This document shows, piece by piece, positions 41,358-50,466 of a stretch of DNA of 64,000 nucleotides; position 1 is the first letter of the stretch; every line of letters begins with the position of its first letter. The notes under the pieces were generated by a model that saw only the letters and a program-made list of their open reading frames with translations, ran no database searches and was not told where the DNA came from. The position numbers and the translations under genes are program-made. Source of the DNA: JAUVPB01 sp965223695. GTDB lineage: Bacteria; Actinomycetota; Thermoleophilia; Gaiellales; Gaiellaceae. The DNA lies in assembly GCA_965223695.1 (NCBI GenBank), contig CBDCXJ010000044.1, positions 105,936-169,935 on the forward strand. The letters are read 5' to 3'.

Positions 41358-41968
41358 CGCAGCCGACCAGCGTCGCCATCACCGGCGGCATTGGTGCCGG
41401 CAAGAGCCAGGCGCTCGAGGCGTTCGAGCGACAGGGCGCCGCCGTCATCTCGAGCGACGAGATCGTCCACGAGCTTCTGCGCGAGGACGAGGGGATCAAG
41501 CGTTCGATCATCGAGCGCTTCGGTACCAAGGTAGTCGACGAGAACGGTGACATCGACCGCTCTGCGGTCGCAGCGATCGTGTTCTCGAACCGCGATGAGC
41601 TTTCATGGCTCGAGCAGCTTCTCCACCCCGTCGTATCGGCTTCGTACCTGCGCTGGCGGGAGCTACTCGCAGGACTCGACGAGCCCCCAGAGTTTTGCGT
41701 CACGGAGGTTCCGCTGCTGTACGAGAGCGGCAGTGATCGCCTCTTTGACGTGGTGGTCGCGATCACGGCCTCACCGAACGTACGCGCCTCGCGCTCGATA
41801 GCTCCCGACGCGGGCCTTCGCGAGAAGCGCCTGCTCCCCGAGCAAGAGAAACTCGAGCGCGCCGACTTCAGCTACGTCAACGATGGCTCGCTCGACGATC
41901 TCGAGGCCTTCGTGCGGCGCGTCGTGGAGTCGGTCCGGCACGCTAGAACCGGATGCGCGGGCGACTGA
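41354..41968 (+). CDS. coaE: Dephospho-CoA kinase
   Basis: A 204-residue P-loop kinase catalysing the last step of CoA synthesis. Walker A is ITGGIGAGKSQALEAF; SSDEIVHELL binds dephospho-CoA, and VTEVPLLYESGSDRLFDVVVAITAS is the conserved core. TTG 41354 overlaps the rpsA stop (TTGA), and the rpsA-coaE order is common in actinobacteria. The lid region (SIAPDAGLREKRLLPEQEKLERADF) is shorter on arginines than in many homologues. Confidence 0.92.
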   Translation: MTQPTSVAITGGIGAGKSQALEAFERQGAAVISSDEIVHELLREDEGIKRSIIERFGTKVVDENGDIDRSAVAAIVFSNRDELSWLEQLLHPVVSASYLRWRELLAGLDEPPEFCVTEVPLLYESGSDRLFDVVVAITASPNVRASRSIAPDAGLREKRLLPEQEKLERADFSYVNDGSLDDLEAFVRRVVESVRHARTGCAGD

Positions 41969-42534
41969 GTCGCAAGGCCGTTGGCTTCGTCACCATCGGC
42001 CTGATTGCCCTCGGCGGATTCGCCGCCGCCGCGGTCTACGCGGTCACCGAGGAGCCGTCGTGGTACGCGCGCATCCGCTACCCGCTCCACTACGAGCACA
42101 TCATCTCGAGCCACGCCAAGAACTACGAGATAGACGGCGCCCTGCTGGCCGCGGTCATCTACCGCGAGAGCAAGTTCGACCCCGAGGCAGAGTCCTCTTC
42201 CGGAGCCCTGGGTCTTATGCAGCTGCTACCGAGCACCGCGGGCGGGATTGCGACATTCACCGGTGGCGACGCGTTCGAGCTCGACGACCTGTACGACCCC
42301 GAGCTCAACGTGCGCTACGGCTCCTTCTACCTCAAGCGCCTGATCGACCGCTATGGCGAACTCGAGCTGGCGCTGGCCGCCTACAACGCCGGCCAGGCGA
42401 CCGTCGACGAGTGGCTCGCCTCCGGGAGCGGGATCGCGTTCGCCGAGACGCGCGACTACGTGGCTGACATCACGCGTATTCGGGACGTCTACCGACGTTC
42501 GTACGGCGACAGGCTCGGCGAGCGGTCGCGCTAG
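41953..42534 (+). CDS. Membrane-anchored lytic transglycosylase (SLT domain)
   Basis: A 193-residue protein with an N-terminal TM anchor (about 9-31) and a Slt70-type domain: AVIYRESKFDPEAESSSGALGLMQLLPSTAG, with the catalytic Glu in YRESKFDP, and ALAAYNAGQATVDEW. It cleaves peptidoglycan glycan strands with formation of 1,6-anhydro-muramic ends, outside the membrane. ATG 41953 overlaps coaE by 16 bases. It converges on the DMFase-like gene 24 bases later. Confidence 0.9.
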   Translation: MRGRLSRKAVGFVTIGLIALGGFAAAAVYAVTEEPSWYARIRYPLHYEHIISSHAKNYEIDGALLAAVIYRESKFDPEAESSSGALGLMQLLPSTAGGIATFTGGDAFELDDLYDPELNVRYGSFYLKRLIDRYGELELALAAYNAGQATVDEWLASGSGIAFAETRDYVADITRIRDVYRRSYGDRLGERSR

Positions 42535-42558
42535 ACGACCCCGGCGACGATCTCCCGC

Positions 42559-44244
42559 CTACTTCTGGGCGAGCCGTAGCCACACGTTCTCGAGGATCTG
42601 TGCGACGTGCCGATCGCGCATGGCGCGGATGCCGAAGGCGAGAACGCCCGCCGAGAAGACGCGCGCGCCCGCCGGCGTCTCGTAGTACGTCATCTCTGCG
42701 GTGCGCCCGGGCCCGAGAAGCTCAGGGATGCGCGCGAGCACGATTGTCCCCTTGGGCGACTTCGGCGTTGTCTTGTCGATCTCGATGCCGTACTGGCCGA
42801 AGACGCTGCCGTTTGTGAGGCCGGTCGCTTCGAACGCCCAGGGCGCAGCGTCTGCGCCGGTCACCACGAAGGCGTCCTGAATAGACCCGTCGTCGTTGGC
42901 GAGGTATTGCGTGCCGATCAGCGCCGCCTCGGGCCGCCCCGCGTCGCGCCACAGCGCGATCCGATCGAGTCGCGAGCCGCGCTTTCGCACCTTCCAGAAG
43001 AAGCTGTTGGCTGACAGGAACATGAGGTTGCCGCCGAGATCGCGGTAGTTCTCGATCACGTTGTATGCGTGAGCCGTGACGTACTCCGAATGGCCCGGGA
43101 AGACGATCAGGTTGTACGCGCGTCGTAGCTCGGCGCCGGTCGCAAAGCGCTCGAGGTCGTCCTCGGCGTAGAAGTCGGCGGCCTTGCCACGGCTGTGGAG
43201 CCAGCGCAGGAACGGCAGGTCGTAGACGCGAAAGCGTGGCGGCACGCCGTTGTTGAGGTATGGGCGATCGAGGTGTATTCGGTCGGTCGTGCGCGCGTAC
43301 CACGTGTCGCCCCAGCCGTCACCGTTGCGATCGAAGAAGTTGTACGCCTGCCACGTATGCGTCGGCAGCACGACCGCGACGCGGTGCGCGCCCGGCGCAC
43401 TGGGGCGAACGACGAACGGTGCGTAGCTCCTTCGACCATCAGCCGTCATCGCCCGGACGTAGTAAAGGCCGCTCGCCAGGTTGCCAATCGGCAGGCCGAT
43501 CGTGCGGTCGCGTCGACGATGACGCCGCCAGGGTCGCACGATCGGCTCGCTGACCGGAGTGCCATGCATCTCGTCGGCGCGCCGCGTCGTGACCTGCTCC
43601 GAGCCGCTATGGAAGAGGCGCAACGTGAGCTTCGACGTGTCGGCTTCGACCCGCAGCGGCGCGCGTTCGCCGGGTTGGTAGCTTCGCCGCGTAAAGGCTG
43701 CGTCGACGCCGAGCACCCGCAGAACCGGCGCCGGCGGGCCGTCTTCATGCGGTCGATTCGCGCCGTACAGGCGCGTTCGGCCGCCGCGATCCGTCGCGCG
43801 GAGACGAAGCAGATAGGTACCGGGGGCGAGTCGGCGGGGCGCCGTCCAGGCGATGCGGCGTCGTCCAGCTCGCAGGCGGACGGTCTTCGTCGCGACGGTC
43901 TCGAACCCGCGGCGCCCAGCCCGAGCAACCTCGAGCTGGACGCGCGTTCGGCGGTCGAGCGCGAACTCGATGGTCACTGTGCGCGCACGCCGTCCGCGAA
44001 CGGGCGTGATCGTCGCGAGCATCGCGGTGTCCCGCCGAAAGCTCGGCCCGCCGCTGTAGACGCGGAGGCGTCGCAGCCGCGGAGCACTGGTCCGCTTATG
44101 GACGCTGTTTAGCGCGCGCGCCGGGTGAGGCAGCGCCGCCGCCCCGATCGCACCAAGGGCTCCGAGGGCGACCAGGCCGCGCCGCACGAAGCCGCCGCGT
44201 GTGAGCGTGTTTCGTTGCTCGACGTCGGTCGCTGTGTCCCCCAC
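42559..44244 (-). CDS. TAT-exported N,N-dimethylformamidase large-subunit-like protein
   Basis: A 561-residue protein. The N-terminus (TRGGFVRRGLVALGALGAIGAAALPHPARA) has a twin-arginine-like export signal. Residues 60-290 are beta-rich, Ig-like segments; the C-terminal half resembles the second domain of the DMFase beta subunit (VVLPTHTWQAYNFFDRNGDGWGDTWY, LPFLRWLH, LIVFPGHSEYVT, NYRDLGGNLMFLSANSFFWKV). That domain is class I glutamine-amidotransferase-like in fold. DMFase itself is cytoplasmic and needs an alpha subunit, which is absent, so the export signal points to another role at the cell surface. GTG 44244 is 9 nt after a TAGACT hexamer. Confidence 0.7.
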   Translation of the reverse strand: MGDTATDVEQRNTLTRGGFVRRGLVALGALGAIGAAALPHPARALNSVHKRTSAPRLRRLRVYSGGPSFRRDTAMLATITPVRGRRARTVTIEFALDRRTRVQLEVARAGRRGFETVATKTVRLRAGRRRIAWTAPRRLAPGTYLLRLRATDRGGRTRLYGANRPHEDGPPAPVLRVLGVDAAFTRRSYQPGERAPLRVEADTSKLTLRLFHSGSEQVTTRRADEMHGTPVSEPIVRPWRRHRRRDRTIGLPIGNLASGLYYVRAMTADGRRSYAPFVVRPSAPGAHRVAVVLPTHTWQAYNFFDRNGDGWGDTWYARTTDRIHLDRPYLNNGVPPRFRVYDLPFLRWLHSRGKAADFYAEDDLERFATGAELRRAYNLIVFPGHSEYVTAHAYNVIENYRDLGGNLMFLSANSFFWKVRKRGSRLDRIALWRDAGRPEAALIGTQYLANDDGSIQDAFVVTGADAAPWAFEATGLTNGSVFGQYGIEIDKTTPKSPKGTIVLARIPELLGPGRTAEMTYYETPAGARVFSAGVLAFGIRAMRDRHVAQILENVWLRLAQK

Positions 44245-44253
44245 CGAAGCGAG

Positions 44254-44259
44254 AGTCTA
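44254..44259 (-). promoter_or_regulatory. -10 hexamer TAGACT of the DMFase-like gene
   Basis: Minus-strand TAGACT ends 9 nt before the GTG at 44244; it is divergent from the uvrB promoter. Confidence 0.4.
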
Positions 44260-44291
44260 GGGTCCGAGGGCGCCGCCCACGACCCCGGAGC

Positions 44292-44297
44292 TACGAT
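44292..44297 (+). promoter_or_regulatory. -10 hexamer TACGAT of uvrB
   Basis: TACGAT ends 6 nt before the GTG of uvrB, so the transcript is probably leaderless. No CGAAC-N4-GTTCG box was seen in this 59-base divergent gap. Confidence 0.45.
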
Positions 44298-44303
44298 GCG
44301 TCG

Positions 44304-46304
44304 GTGGCGGGGTTCGCGGTCTCTGACGCATACAGGCCGACGGGCGATCAGCCGCGCGCGATCGGTGAGGTCGCCGAGGCCGTCGAGCGCGGCGATCGCT
44401 GCACGACGCTGCTGGGCGCGACCGGCACGGGCAAGACGGCGACCATGGCCTGGGTGATCGAAAAGCTCGAGCGGCCCGCGCTCGTGATCGCGCACAATAA
44501 GACGCTCGCCGCCCAGCTCTGCAACGAGTTCCGCGAGTTCCTGCCCGATGCGGCCGTCGAGTACTTCGTCTCCTACTACGACTACTACCAACCGGAGGCC
44601 TACGTTCCGCAGGCCGACCTCTACGTCGAGAAGGACGCGTCGATCAACGACGACATCGACCGGCTACGTCATGCGGCGACGAGCGCGCTGTTCATGCGCC
44701 GCGACGTCGTCATCGTCGCGTCGGTCTCGTGCATCTACGGCCTCGGCTCGCCCGACGAGTATCGCGAGCGCACCGTGCTCCTCACGGTCGGCCAGCAAGT
44801 CGACCGCGACGAGATCCTGCGCAAGCTCGTCGACATCCAGTACCAGAGAAACGACGCCTTGCTCGGGCGTGGTCGCTTCCGGGTGCGCGGCGACGTCGTC
44901 GAGATCCAGCCGGCGAACCTCGAGTCGGCCTACCGCGTCTCGTTCTTCGGCGACGAGGTCGAGCAGATCACGCACTTCGACCCGCTCACCGGTGAGGTCT
45001 ACGCCAAGCTCGATCACCTCGCGGTCTTCCCGGCCACGCAGTACGTGACGTCGCGACCACGGATCGAAGCGGCGCTCGACGAGATCCGCGACGAGTTGGC
45101 CGTGCAGATCGCCGAGTTCGACGCAGCCGGCAAGCTGCTCGAGTCGCACCGCATACGACAGCGGACCGAGTACGACATCGAGATGATGCAGGAGCTCGGC
45201 TATTGCAACGGCATCGAGAACTACTCACGTTTCCTCGAGGGCCGTGCCCGCGGCACCCGCCCCCATTGCCTGCTCGACTTCTTCCCCGACGATCTCGTCG
45301 TCTTCGTCGACGAGTCGCACCAGACGATTCCTCAGCTCGGCGGCATGTACGAGGGCGACCGCTCGCGCAAGGAGACCCTGGTCGAGCACGGCTTCAGGCT
45401 TCCCTCGGCGCTCGACAACCGGCCGCTTCGTTTCGACGAGTTCCTCGAGCTCGTCCCGCAGCTCGTCGCGGTTTCGGCGACGCCGGCTCCGTACGAGCTC
45501 AACCAGTCGACGACGATTGCCGAGCAGATCATCCGGCCAACTGGGATCGTCGACCCCGTCGTCGAGCTCAGACCGACCAGGAACCAGATCGACGACCTGC
45601 TGAACGAGATCCGCGAGCGCGAGGCCGTCGGCGAGCGCACCCTGGTCACGACCCTCACGAAGAAGATGGCCGAGGACCTGACCGATTACCTGCTCGAGGC
45701 AGGCGTGCGAACCCGTTACCTGCACTCGGAGGTCGACACGCTCGAGCGCATTCAGATCGTTCGTGAGCTCAGGCTCGGCGAGTACGACGTGCTCGTGGGC
45801 GTGAACCTGCTGCGCGAGGGGCTCGACCTGCCCGAGGTCTCGCTGGTCACGATCCTCGATGCCGACAAGGAGGGATTCCTGCGCGGTCAGACCGCGCTGA
45901 TCCAGACGATCGGGCGCGCCGCCCGAAACGTCAACGGAACTGTGCTCCTCTACGCCGACAAGACCACCGAGGCGATTCTGGGCGCCATGGAGGAGACGCG
46001 TCGCCGGCGAGTGATCCAGATCGCCTACAACGAGGAGCACGAGATCACGCCCGAATCGATCCAGAAGGGTGTCTCGGACATCGCCGAGTTCCTCTCGCTC
46101 GAGCAGCCGCACGTGCCCGGCAAGCGTCGGCGCGGCAGCACGAAGGTCGAGGGGATGGATCCCGACGAGCTGCATTCGCTCGTCGTCACGCTCGAGGAGG
46201 AGATGCGGGTCGCGGCCGACGAGCTCCGTTTCGAGTACGCGGCCAAGCTGCGCGACGAGATCAAGGATCTGCGGCGCGAGCTTGCGGCGATAGCTGCGGC
46301 CTAG
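44304..46304 (+). CDS. uvrB: Excinuclease ABC subunit B
   Basis: A 666-residue damage-verification helicase of nucleotide excision repair. Walker A is LLGATGTGKTATMAW; the beta-hairpin region is YYDYYQPEAYVPQADLYVEKDASINDDIDRLRH; Walker B-like FVDESHQT; the late helicase motifs DVLVGVNLLREGLDLPEVSLV and QTIGRAARN; and the C-terminal UVR motif (about 625-660) for UvrC contact. GTG 44304 follows TACGAT by 6 nt. uvrA is in the same window about 8 kb downstream; uvrC is not present. Confidence 0.96.
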   Translation: MAGFAVSDAYRPTGDQPRAIGEVAEAVERGDRCTTLLGATGTGKTATMAWVIEKLERPALVIAHNKTLAAQLCNEFREFLPDAAVEYFVSYYDYYQPEAYVPQADLYVEKDASINDDIDRLRHAATSALFMRRDVVIVASVSCIYGLGSPDEYRERTVLLTVGQQVDRDEILRKLVDIQYQRNDALLGRGRFRVRGDVVEIQPANLESAYRVSFFGDEVEQITHFDPLTGEVYAKLDHLAVFPATQYVTSRPRIEAALDEIRDELAVQIAEFDAAGKLLESHRIRQRTEYDIEMMQELGYCNGIENYSRFLEGRARGTRPHCLLDFFPDDLVVFVDESHQTIPQLGGMYEGDRSRKETLVEHGFRLPSALDNRPLRFDEFLELVPQLVAVSATPAPYELNQSTTIAEQIIRPTGIVDPVVELRPTRNQIDDLLNEIREREAVGERTLVTTLTKKMAEDLTDYLLEAGVRTRYLHSEVDTLERIQIVRELRLGEYDVLVGVNLLREGLDLPEVSLVTILDADKEGFLRGQTALIQTIGRAARNVNGTVLLYADKTTEAILGAMEETRRRRVIQIAYNEEHEITPESIQKGVSDIAEFLSLEQPHVPGKRRRGSTKVEGMDPDELHSLVVTLEEEMRVAADELRFEYAAKLRDEIKDLRRELAAIAAA

Positions 46305-46322
46305 GCCCTAGCACGGCGCCAA

Positions 46323-46358
46323 CCGAGAAATCGGGGGAGGCTTCATCCCCCGTTTCGG
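46323..46358 (+). terminator. Hairpin terminator after uvrB
   Basis: CGGGGGA (46332-46338), loop GGCTTCA, TCCCCCG (46346-46352), extended by GAAA/TTTC around one bulged T and CC/GG at the base. It starts 19 bases after the uvrB stop. Confidence 0.65.
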
Positions 46359-46422
46359 TGGTGTGGCAAACGGCCGGCGTTGCTTACGGTGTGGACAAGA
46401 GGCGGTTGTCCCCGCGGCGCAC

Positions 46423-49068
46423 ATGAATGCAGCCACCGATGCTTCACGCGAACCAGAACTAGACACGCCCATCACCGGGGTCCCGCCCGCGCACGGGACG
46501 CGGTTGTTGGCGCTCGCCGGTCTCACGGGAGCGCTGGCTGTCGTCGTCTACCTCGTTGCGCTGAGCGGTGGCCAGCTTGCGCCTCTCGACGACCTGCCGC
46601 TGTGGGCGTTCGCGCTGATCGCGCTCGTCGGCCAGCAGGTCGGTCTTCAGCTTCAGCGTCGCGGCGGCCTTGCCGCCAGCCCGGGCGCGGTCGCGCTCGC
46701 GCTCGGCCTCATCTACATCGAGCCCGGCCTTCTGATCCTGATCATTGGCGCCTCGACCGTTCTGACGCTGATCACGCGAACGCTTCCGCGCGCGGCGATG
46801 GCGACAAGCATCGCGCTGCTGCACGCCGCCGCCGCGGCCGCGGTCTATGCCGGGCTTCGCATGGACGACCCGTTTGCGTGGGGCAGCATCATGGCCCTCG
46901 TCCTTGCGCTCGCGCTCGCCTACGGCGTGCGGGTCGCGCTCGGTGTGATCGTGGTGCGCGCGGTCGGCGGACGCCCCGAGGACTACGGCGGGACGGAGTC
47001 GGCCTTGCCGGCAGCGCTTTCTGCGCTCGGTTGGGGCGGCGTCGCCCTGGTGCTCGCGTTCGTCGGCGAGATCTCGGCACGCCTGACGGTTGTTGCGGGA
47101 GCGCTCGTGGCGCTCGCAACGCTGCTCACCTGGGCTTACGTCGTCGAGCGTCACCGCCGGCGCGGGCTCGAACTCGCGCAGGGCATGATCCGCGACGTCC
47201 TGGGTGCGGCCCAGACGGAAGCCGCGCTCGTCACGATGCTCGAACGCGCCAGCTCGACATTCCACTGCCCGTGCGCCGAGGTGATCCTGTTGCCGCGCGG
47301 AGCCGACGAGCATCCTCTGCGCACCACGGTTGGCCCGGGTGAGCTGCGCGAGATCATGGTGCCGATCGAGCGCGACTCGCTGAGCGAGCGGGTCGTAGCG
47401 GCCGCGGCAGCCGACCATGGCAGCCTCGTCACCGGTGAGGACGCGTTTGCCCTCATTCAGGGTGTGCCGCGCGAGGCCGAGCATCGTGTCGGGCTGATCG
47501 CTCCGCTCCGTGGTGAGAGTCGCGTGCTCGGGACGATCGCGATCGCCGGATCCGACCTGACCGACGCGGCACTCGAAGCCGCCGACGTCGAGCTGTTCGA
47601 GGCGCTGGCGACGCACGTCGGCTCGGCCCTCGAGTACGGCCAGGTCGAGCGCTCGCTGGCCCAGCTCGGCGAGCTCGAGCGCAAGCTCGCCCACCAGGCC
47701 TACCACGACTCCCTCACGGGGCTGGCGAACAGGACGCTCTTCCTCGACCTGATGGAGCGGGCGCTTGTGCGCAACCGTGGGAAGGAGGGAGGGGTCGTCG
47801 TCCTTTTCGTGGATCTCGACGATTTCAAGTCGATCAACGACAGCTTCGGACATCCCGTCGGAGACGCCGTACTCGTCGAGGTCGGTGAGCGGATCCGCAG
47901 GTGCCTGCGCGGCGCTGACACGCCCGCGCGGCTAGGTGGCGACGAGTTCGCGGTGCTTGTCGACGGTGCGCCACCTCTGAGCGGCGTGATCAGCGTCGCC
48001 GAGCGAATCCTCGCGACGCTGGCGCCCCCGATCGTTCGCGACGGGCGGGAGCACACGGTCCACGGCAGCATCGGCATGGCTTTCAGCGTCGAGGGCTCCA
48101 CGGCCGAGGGGCTCCTGCGCGACGCCGACATCGCCATGTACCGGGCCAAGGGCGCCGGCAAAGGGCGCTTCGAGATCTTCGAGGACTCGATGCATGCCGA
48201 TGTGCGCCACCAGATGGACATGCGCACCGACCTCGCGAGAGCCATTCACCAGGACGAGCTCGTGTTGCACTACCAGCCGGTGGTCGAGCTCGAGGGCGCA
48301 CGCATGGTGGGCGTCGAGGCCCTCGTCCGCTGGCAGCACCCCGAGCGCGGCATGGTGCCGCCAGGTGAGTTCATTCCGCTCGCCGAGGAAACCGGTCTGA
48401 TCACCGCACTCGGCTCCTGGGTCATCGTCGAGGCCTGCAAGCAGGCCGGCGACTGGCAGCGACGCTTCCCGTTCGACCCGGCGCTCTCGATGAACATCAA
48501 CGTGTCCGCGAGCCAGTTCCGCAAGCACGAGCTCGCAAACGAGCTGCGCACCGCGCTCGACAGCAACGAGGTGCTTCCCTCGGCGGTGACGCTCGAGATC
48601 ACGGGGAGCGTGTTCAAGGAGGGCTGGTCGCGCATCCTCGGTGTGCTCGAAGAGCTGCGCGAGCTCGGCGTGAGGCTCGCGATCGACGACTTCGGGACGG
48701 GCTACTCGTCGTTGACGAGGCTCCAGGAGATGCCTGTCGAGGTGCTGAAGATTCCGAAGCCTTTCGTCGACGCCCTCGCCGGCGTTTCTGGGAAGGCAAC
48801 GCTCGCACGCACGGTCGTACGGATCGGCGACACGATCGGGATGAAGACCGTCGCCGAGGGGATCGAGACCGTCGAGAAGTGGCAGCAGCTTCGCCACCTC
48901 GGCTGCGACTACGGCCAGGGCTACCTGTTCGGCAGGCCGGTCGAGGCCAGCGTGCTCGAAGCACACTTCGAGCGTTCGCTCGCAGCCATGAGCGAGTCTC
49001 ACCGCGCGGGGCTCGAGCTGCAGCCGCCCCGCATCGGTCGTGGCGCGGAGTCGCGTCGCGTAGCATGA
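46423..49068 (+). CDS. Membrane GGDEF-EAL protein with GAF-like sensor
   Basis: An 881-residue c-di-GMP turnover protein. About seven to eight TM helices cover residues 25-240; a GAF-like region (about 270-400) follows; then GGDEF (about 430-595) with the intact site ARLGGDEFAVL, and EAL (about 620-860) with VGVEALVRWQHP, NINVSASQF, LAIDDFGTGYSSL, TVAEGIET and GQGYLFGRP. Both domains look active, except that the usual LKID reads LKIP. It may make or degrade c-di-GMP in response to a membrane or cytoplasmic signal. ATG 46423 is preferred; the frame is also open from GTG 46363, adding 20 residues. It may control the polysaccharide cluster, but nothing in the sequence proves this. Confidence 0.88.
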   Translation: MNAATDASREPELDTPITGVPPAHGTRLLALAGLTGALAVVVYLVALSGGQLAPLDDLPLWAFALIALVGQQVGLQLQRRGGLAASPGAVALALGLIYIEPGLLILIIGASTVLTLITRTLPRAAMATSIALLHAAAAAAVYAGLRMDDPFAWGSIMALVLALALAYGVRVALGVIVVRAVGGRPEDYGGTESALPAALSALGWGGVALVLAFVGEISARLTVVAGALVALATLLTWAYVVERHRRRGLELAQGMIRDVLGAAQTEAALVTMLERASSTFHCPCAEVILLPRGADEHPLRTTVGPGELREIMVPIERDSLSERVVAAAAADHGSLVTGEDAFALIQGVPREAEHRVGLIAPLRGESRVLGTIAIAGSDLTDAALEAADVELFEALATHVGSALEYGQVERSLAQLGELERKLAHQAYHDSLTGLANRTLFLDLMERALVRNRGKEGGVVVLFVDLDDFKSINDSFGHPVGDAVLVEVGERIRRCLRGADTPARLGGDEFAVLVDGAPPLSGVISVAERILATLAPPIVRDGREHTVHGSIGMAFSVEGSTAEGLLRDADIAMYRAKGAGKGRFEIFEDSMHADVRHQMDMRTDLARAIHQDELVLHYQPVVELEGARMVGVEALVRWQHPERGMVPPGEFIPLAEETGLITALGSWVIVEACKQAGDWQRRFPFDPALSMNINVSASQFRKHELANELRTALDSNEVLPSAVTLEITGSVFKEGWSRILGVLEELRELGVRLAIDDFGTGYSSLTRLQEMPVEVLKIPKPFVDALAGVSGKATLARTVVRIGDTIGMKTVAEGIETVEKWQQLRHLGCDYGQGYLFGRPVEASVLEAHFERSLAAMSESHRAGLELQPPRIGRGAESRRVA
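49061..49066 (+). promoter_or_regulatory. -10 hexamer TAGCAT of the CapA-like gene
   Basis: TAGCAT overlaps the stop of the GGDEF-EAL gene and lies 11, 17 or 29 nt before the possible starts TTG 49078, GTG 49084 and ATG 49096. Confidence 0.3.
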
Positions 49069-49095
49069 AGCGTCGGGTTGCCCGTGTCCGACATC

Positions 49096-50415
49096 ATGAA
49101 GCGGGCCGTGGTCATTTTGACGCTGCCGGCGCTGCTCGCTGCCTCTGCGGTCCTGCTGGTCCTCGAGATCACGAGCGCCGACGACCCCGTGCCGGCGCAG
49201 GGCACGCTGATCAGCCCGGCGTCGAGCCAGGCTGCAGCCGCGGGTGCGGACAAGCCGGAGCCGGCGACCGCGGTCGAGCCCGGCGGCGGCCGAGGCCCGG
49301 GTGGCGGCAAGAGCGCGGCCGCCGGCAACAGCGCGGCCGCTGGCAAGAGCGAGCCGGCCGAGCGGCGAGCAAAGGACGCCAATGGTCGCTCGAGCACGGC
49401 CGAGGCGAAGCAAGGGTCCGAGAAGAAGGCCCCCGTGCCACTTCCCGATGTCGACGGCACGGTCTCGATCGCCGCGGTCGGCGACATCGTGATGGGCACG
49501 CGCACGTACGGGTTCCCGCCGGATGGCGGTCGGACGTTCTTCTCGGGCGTCGAGCGGTTCCTTGCTGGCGACCTCGTGCTCGGCAACCTCGAGGGGACGC
49601 TGTCGGTCGGCGGCGCCTCGCGCTGTCGCGCCGACTCGCGGAACTGCTTCTCGTTCCAGACGCCGCCGGCATACGCGCGCTGGCTCGTCCGGGCTGGCTT
49701 CACGACGCTCAACCTCGCGAACAACCACGCGAACGACTTCGGGCCTAGCGCGCTCGCACAAACCCGTGCAACGCTTCGCGAGCGCGGGCTCCGGCACACC
49801 GGCGCGCCCGACCAGATCACGGTGCACCGGGTCGGCAAGGTGCGGGTCGCTGTGGTTGGCTTCTCGACGTACCGCTGGTCGCCCGATCTGCGTGACATCG
49901 CGGCTGCGCGCAAGCTGATCAGCGAAGCGACACGGCGCGGCCACGTCGTCGTCGTGACGATGCACGCAGGCGCGGAGGGCGCCGAGCACCAGCACGTCAC
50001 TCCGGGCACCGAACGGTTTCTCGGCGAGAACCGCGGCGACGTCGTTCGGTTCGCTCGCGCGGCGATCAACGCGGGAGCGGATCTCGTCGTCGGTCACGGG
50101 CCACACGTCTTGCGCGGCATGGAGTGGCACCGCGGACGGCTGATTGCCTACAGCCTTGGGAACTTCGGCGGCTACAACACGTTCAATCTCTCGGGGCCGC
50201 GTCAGTACGCCGGCGTTCTCAAGGTGACCCTGAACACCGACGGAACCTGGGTTAAGGGAAAATTGGTGGCGACCAGGCTGATCGGGAAGGGGATCCCCGT
50301 GCGCGATCGCGCCGAGCACGCGCACGCGATCGTGCGCAAGCTGTCGCGGGCCGACTTCGCCGAGAAGGCCGTGCGCGTCGACCCGCGCGGGGTGTTGCTG
50401 CAGCCGAAGGAGTAG
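49096..50415 (+). CDS. CapA-like metallophosphoesterase-fold protein (PgsA/CapA family)
   Basis: A 439-residue protein: TM anchor (about 3-26), an extracytoplasmic low-complexity linker of about 90 residues (Ala/Gly/Lys, with repeats of SAAAGN/K), then the CapA domain: IAAVGDIVMG, VLGNLEGTLS, LNLANNHANDFG, VVVTMHAGAE and VVGHGPHVLRGMEWHRG, with the metal-binding Asp, Asn and His residues. CapA homologues take part in poly-gamma-glutamate or capsule export. No capB or capC is nearby. In-frame starts also exist at TTG 49078 and GTG 49084; ATG 49096 begins the membrane anchor. Confidence 0.82.
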   Translation: MKRAVVILTLPALLAASAVLLVLEITSADDPVPAQGTLISPASSQAAAAGADKPEPATAVEPGGGRGPGGGKSAAAGNSAAAGKSEPAERRAKDANGRSSTAEAKQGSEKKAPVPLPDVDGTVSIAAVGDIVMGTRTYGFPPDGGRTFFSGVERFLAGDLVLGNLEGTLSVGGASRCRADSRNCFSFQTPPAYARWLVRAGFTTLNLANNHANDFGPSALAQTRATLRERGLRHTGAPDQITVHRVGKVRVAVVGFSTYRWSPDLRDIAAARKLISEATRRGHVVVVTMHAGAEGAEHQHVTPGTERFLGENRGDVVRFARAAINAGADLVVGHGPHVLRGMEWHRGRLIAYSLGNFGGYNTFNLSGPRQYAGVLKVTLNTDGTWVKGKLVATRLIGKGIPVRDRAEHAHAIVRKLSRADFAEKAVRVDPRGVLLQPKE

Positions 50416-50423
50416 GTATCGCG

Positions 50424-50459
50424 CACGGGCGCAGCCGAAGACAGCCCGCACCGCCCGTG
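50424..50459. terminator. Hairpin between convergent CapA-like and metallophosphoesterase genes
   Basis: CACGGGCG (50424-50431) pairs with CGCCCGTG (50452-50459) across a 20-base loop. It lies between two convergent stop codons. Confidence 0.4.
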
Positions 50460-50466
50460 GCCGCCC

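Noticed and set aside
46359..46422. Possible c-di-GMP riboswitch before the GGDEF-EAL gene
   Set aside because: GGCAAAC and purine-rich pieces recall the GEMM aptamer, but the conserved helices and tetraloop receptor cannot be drawn.
47932..50451. 839-codon minus-strand open frame across the GGDEF-EAL and CapA-like genes
   Set aside because: It spans two well-supported plus-strand genes and shows no recognisable domain.
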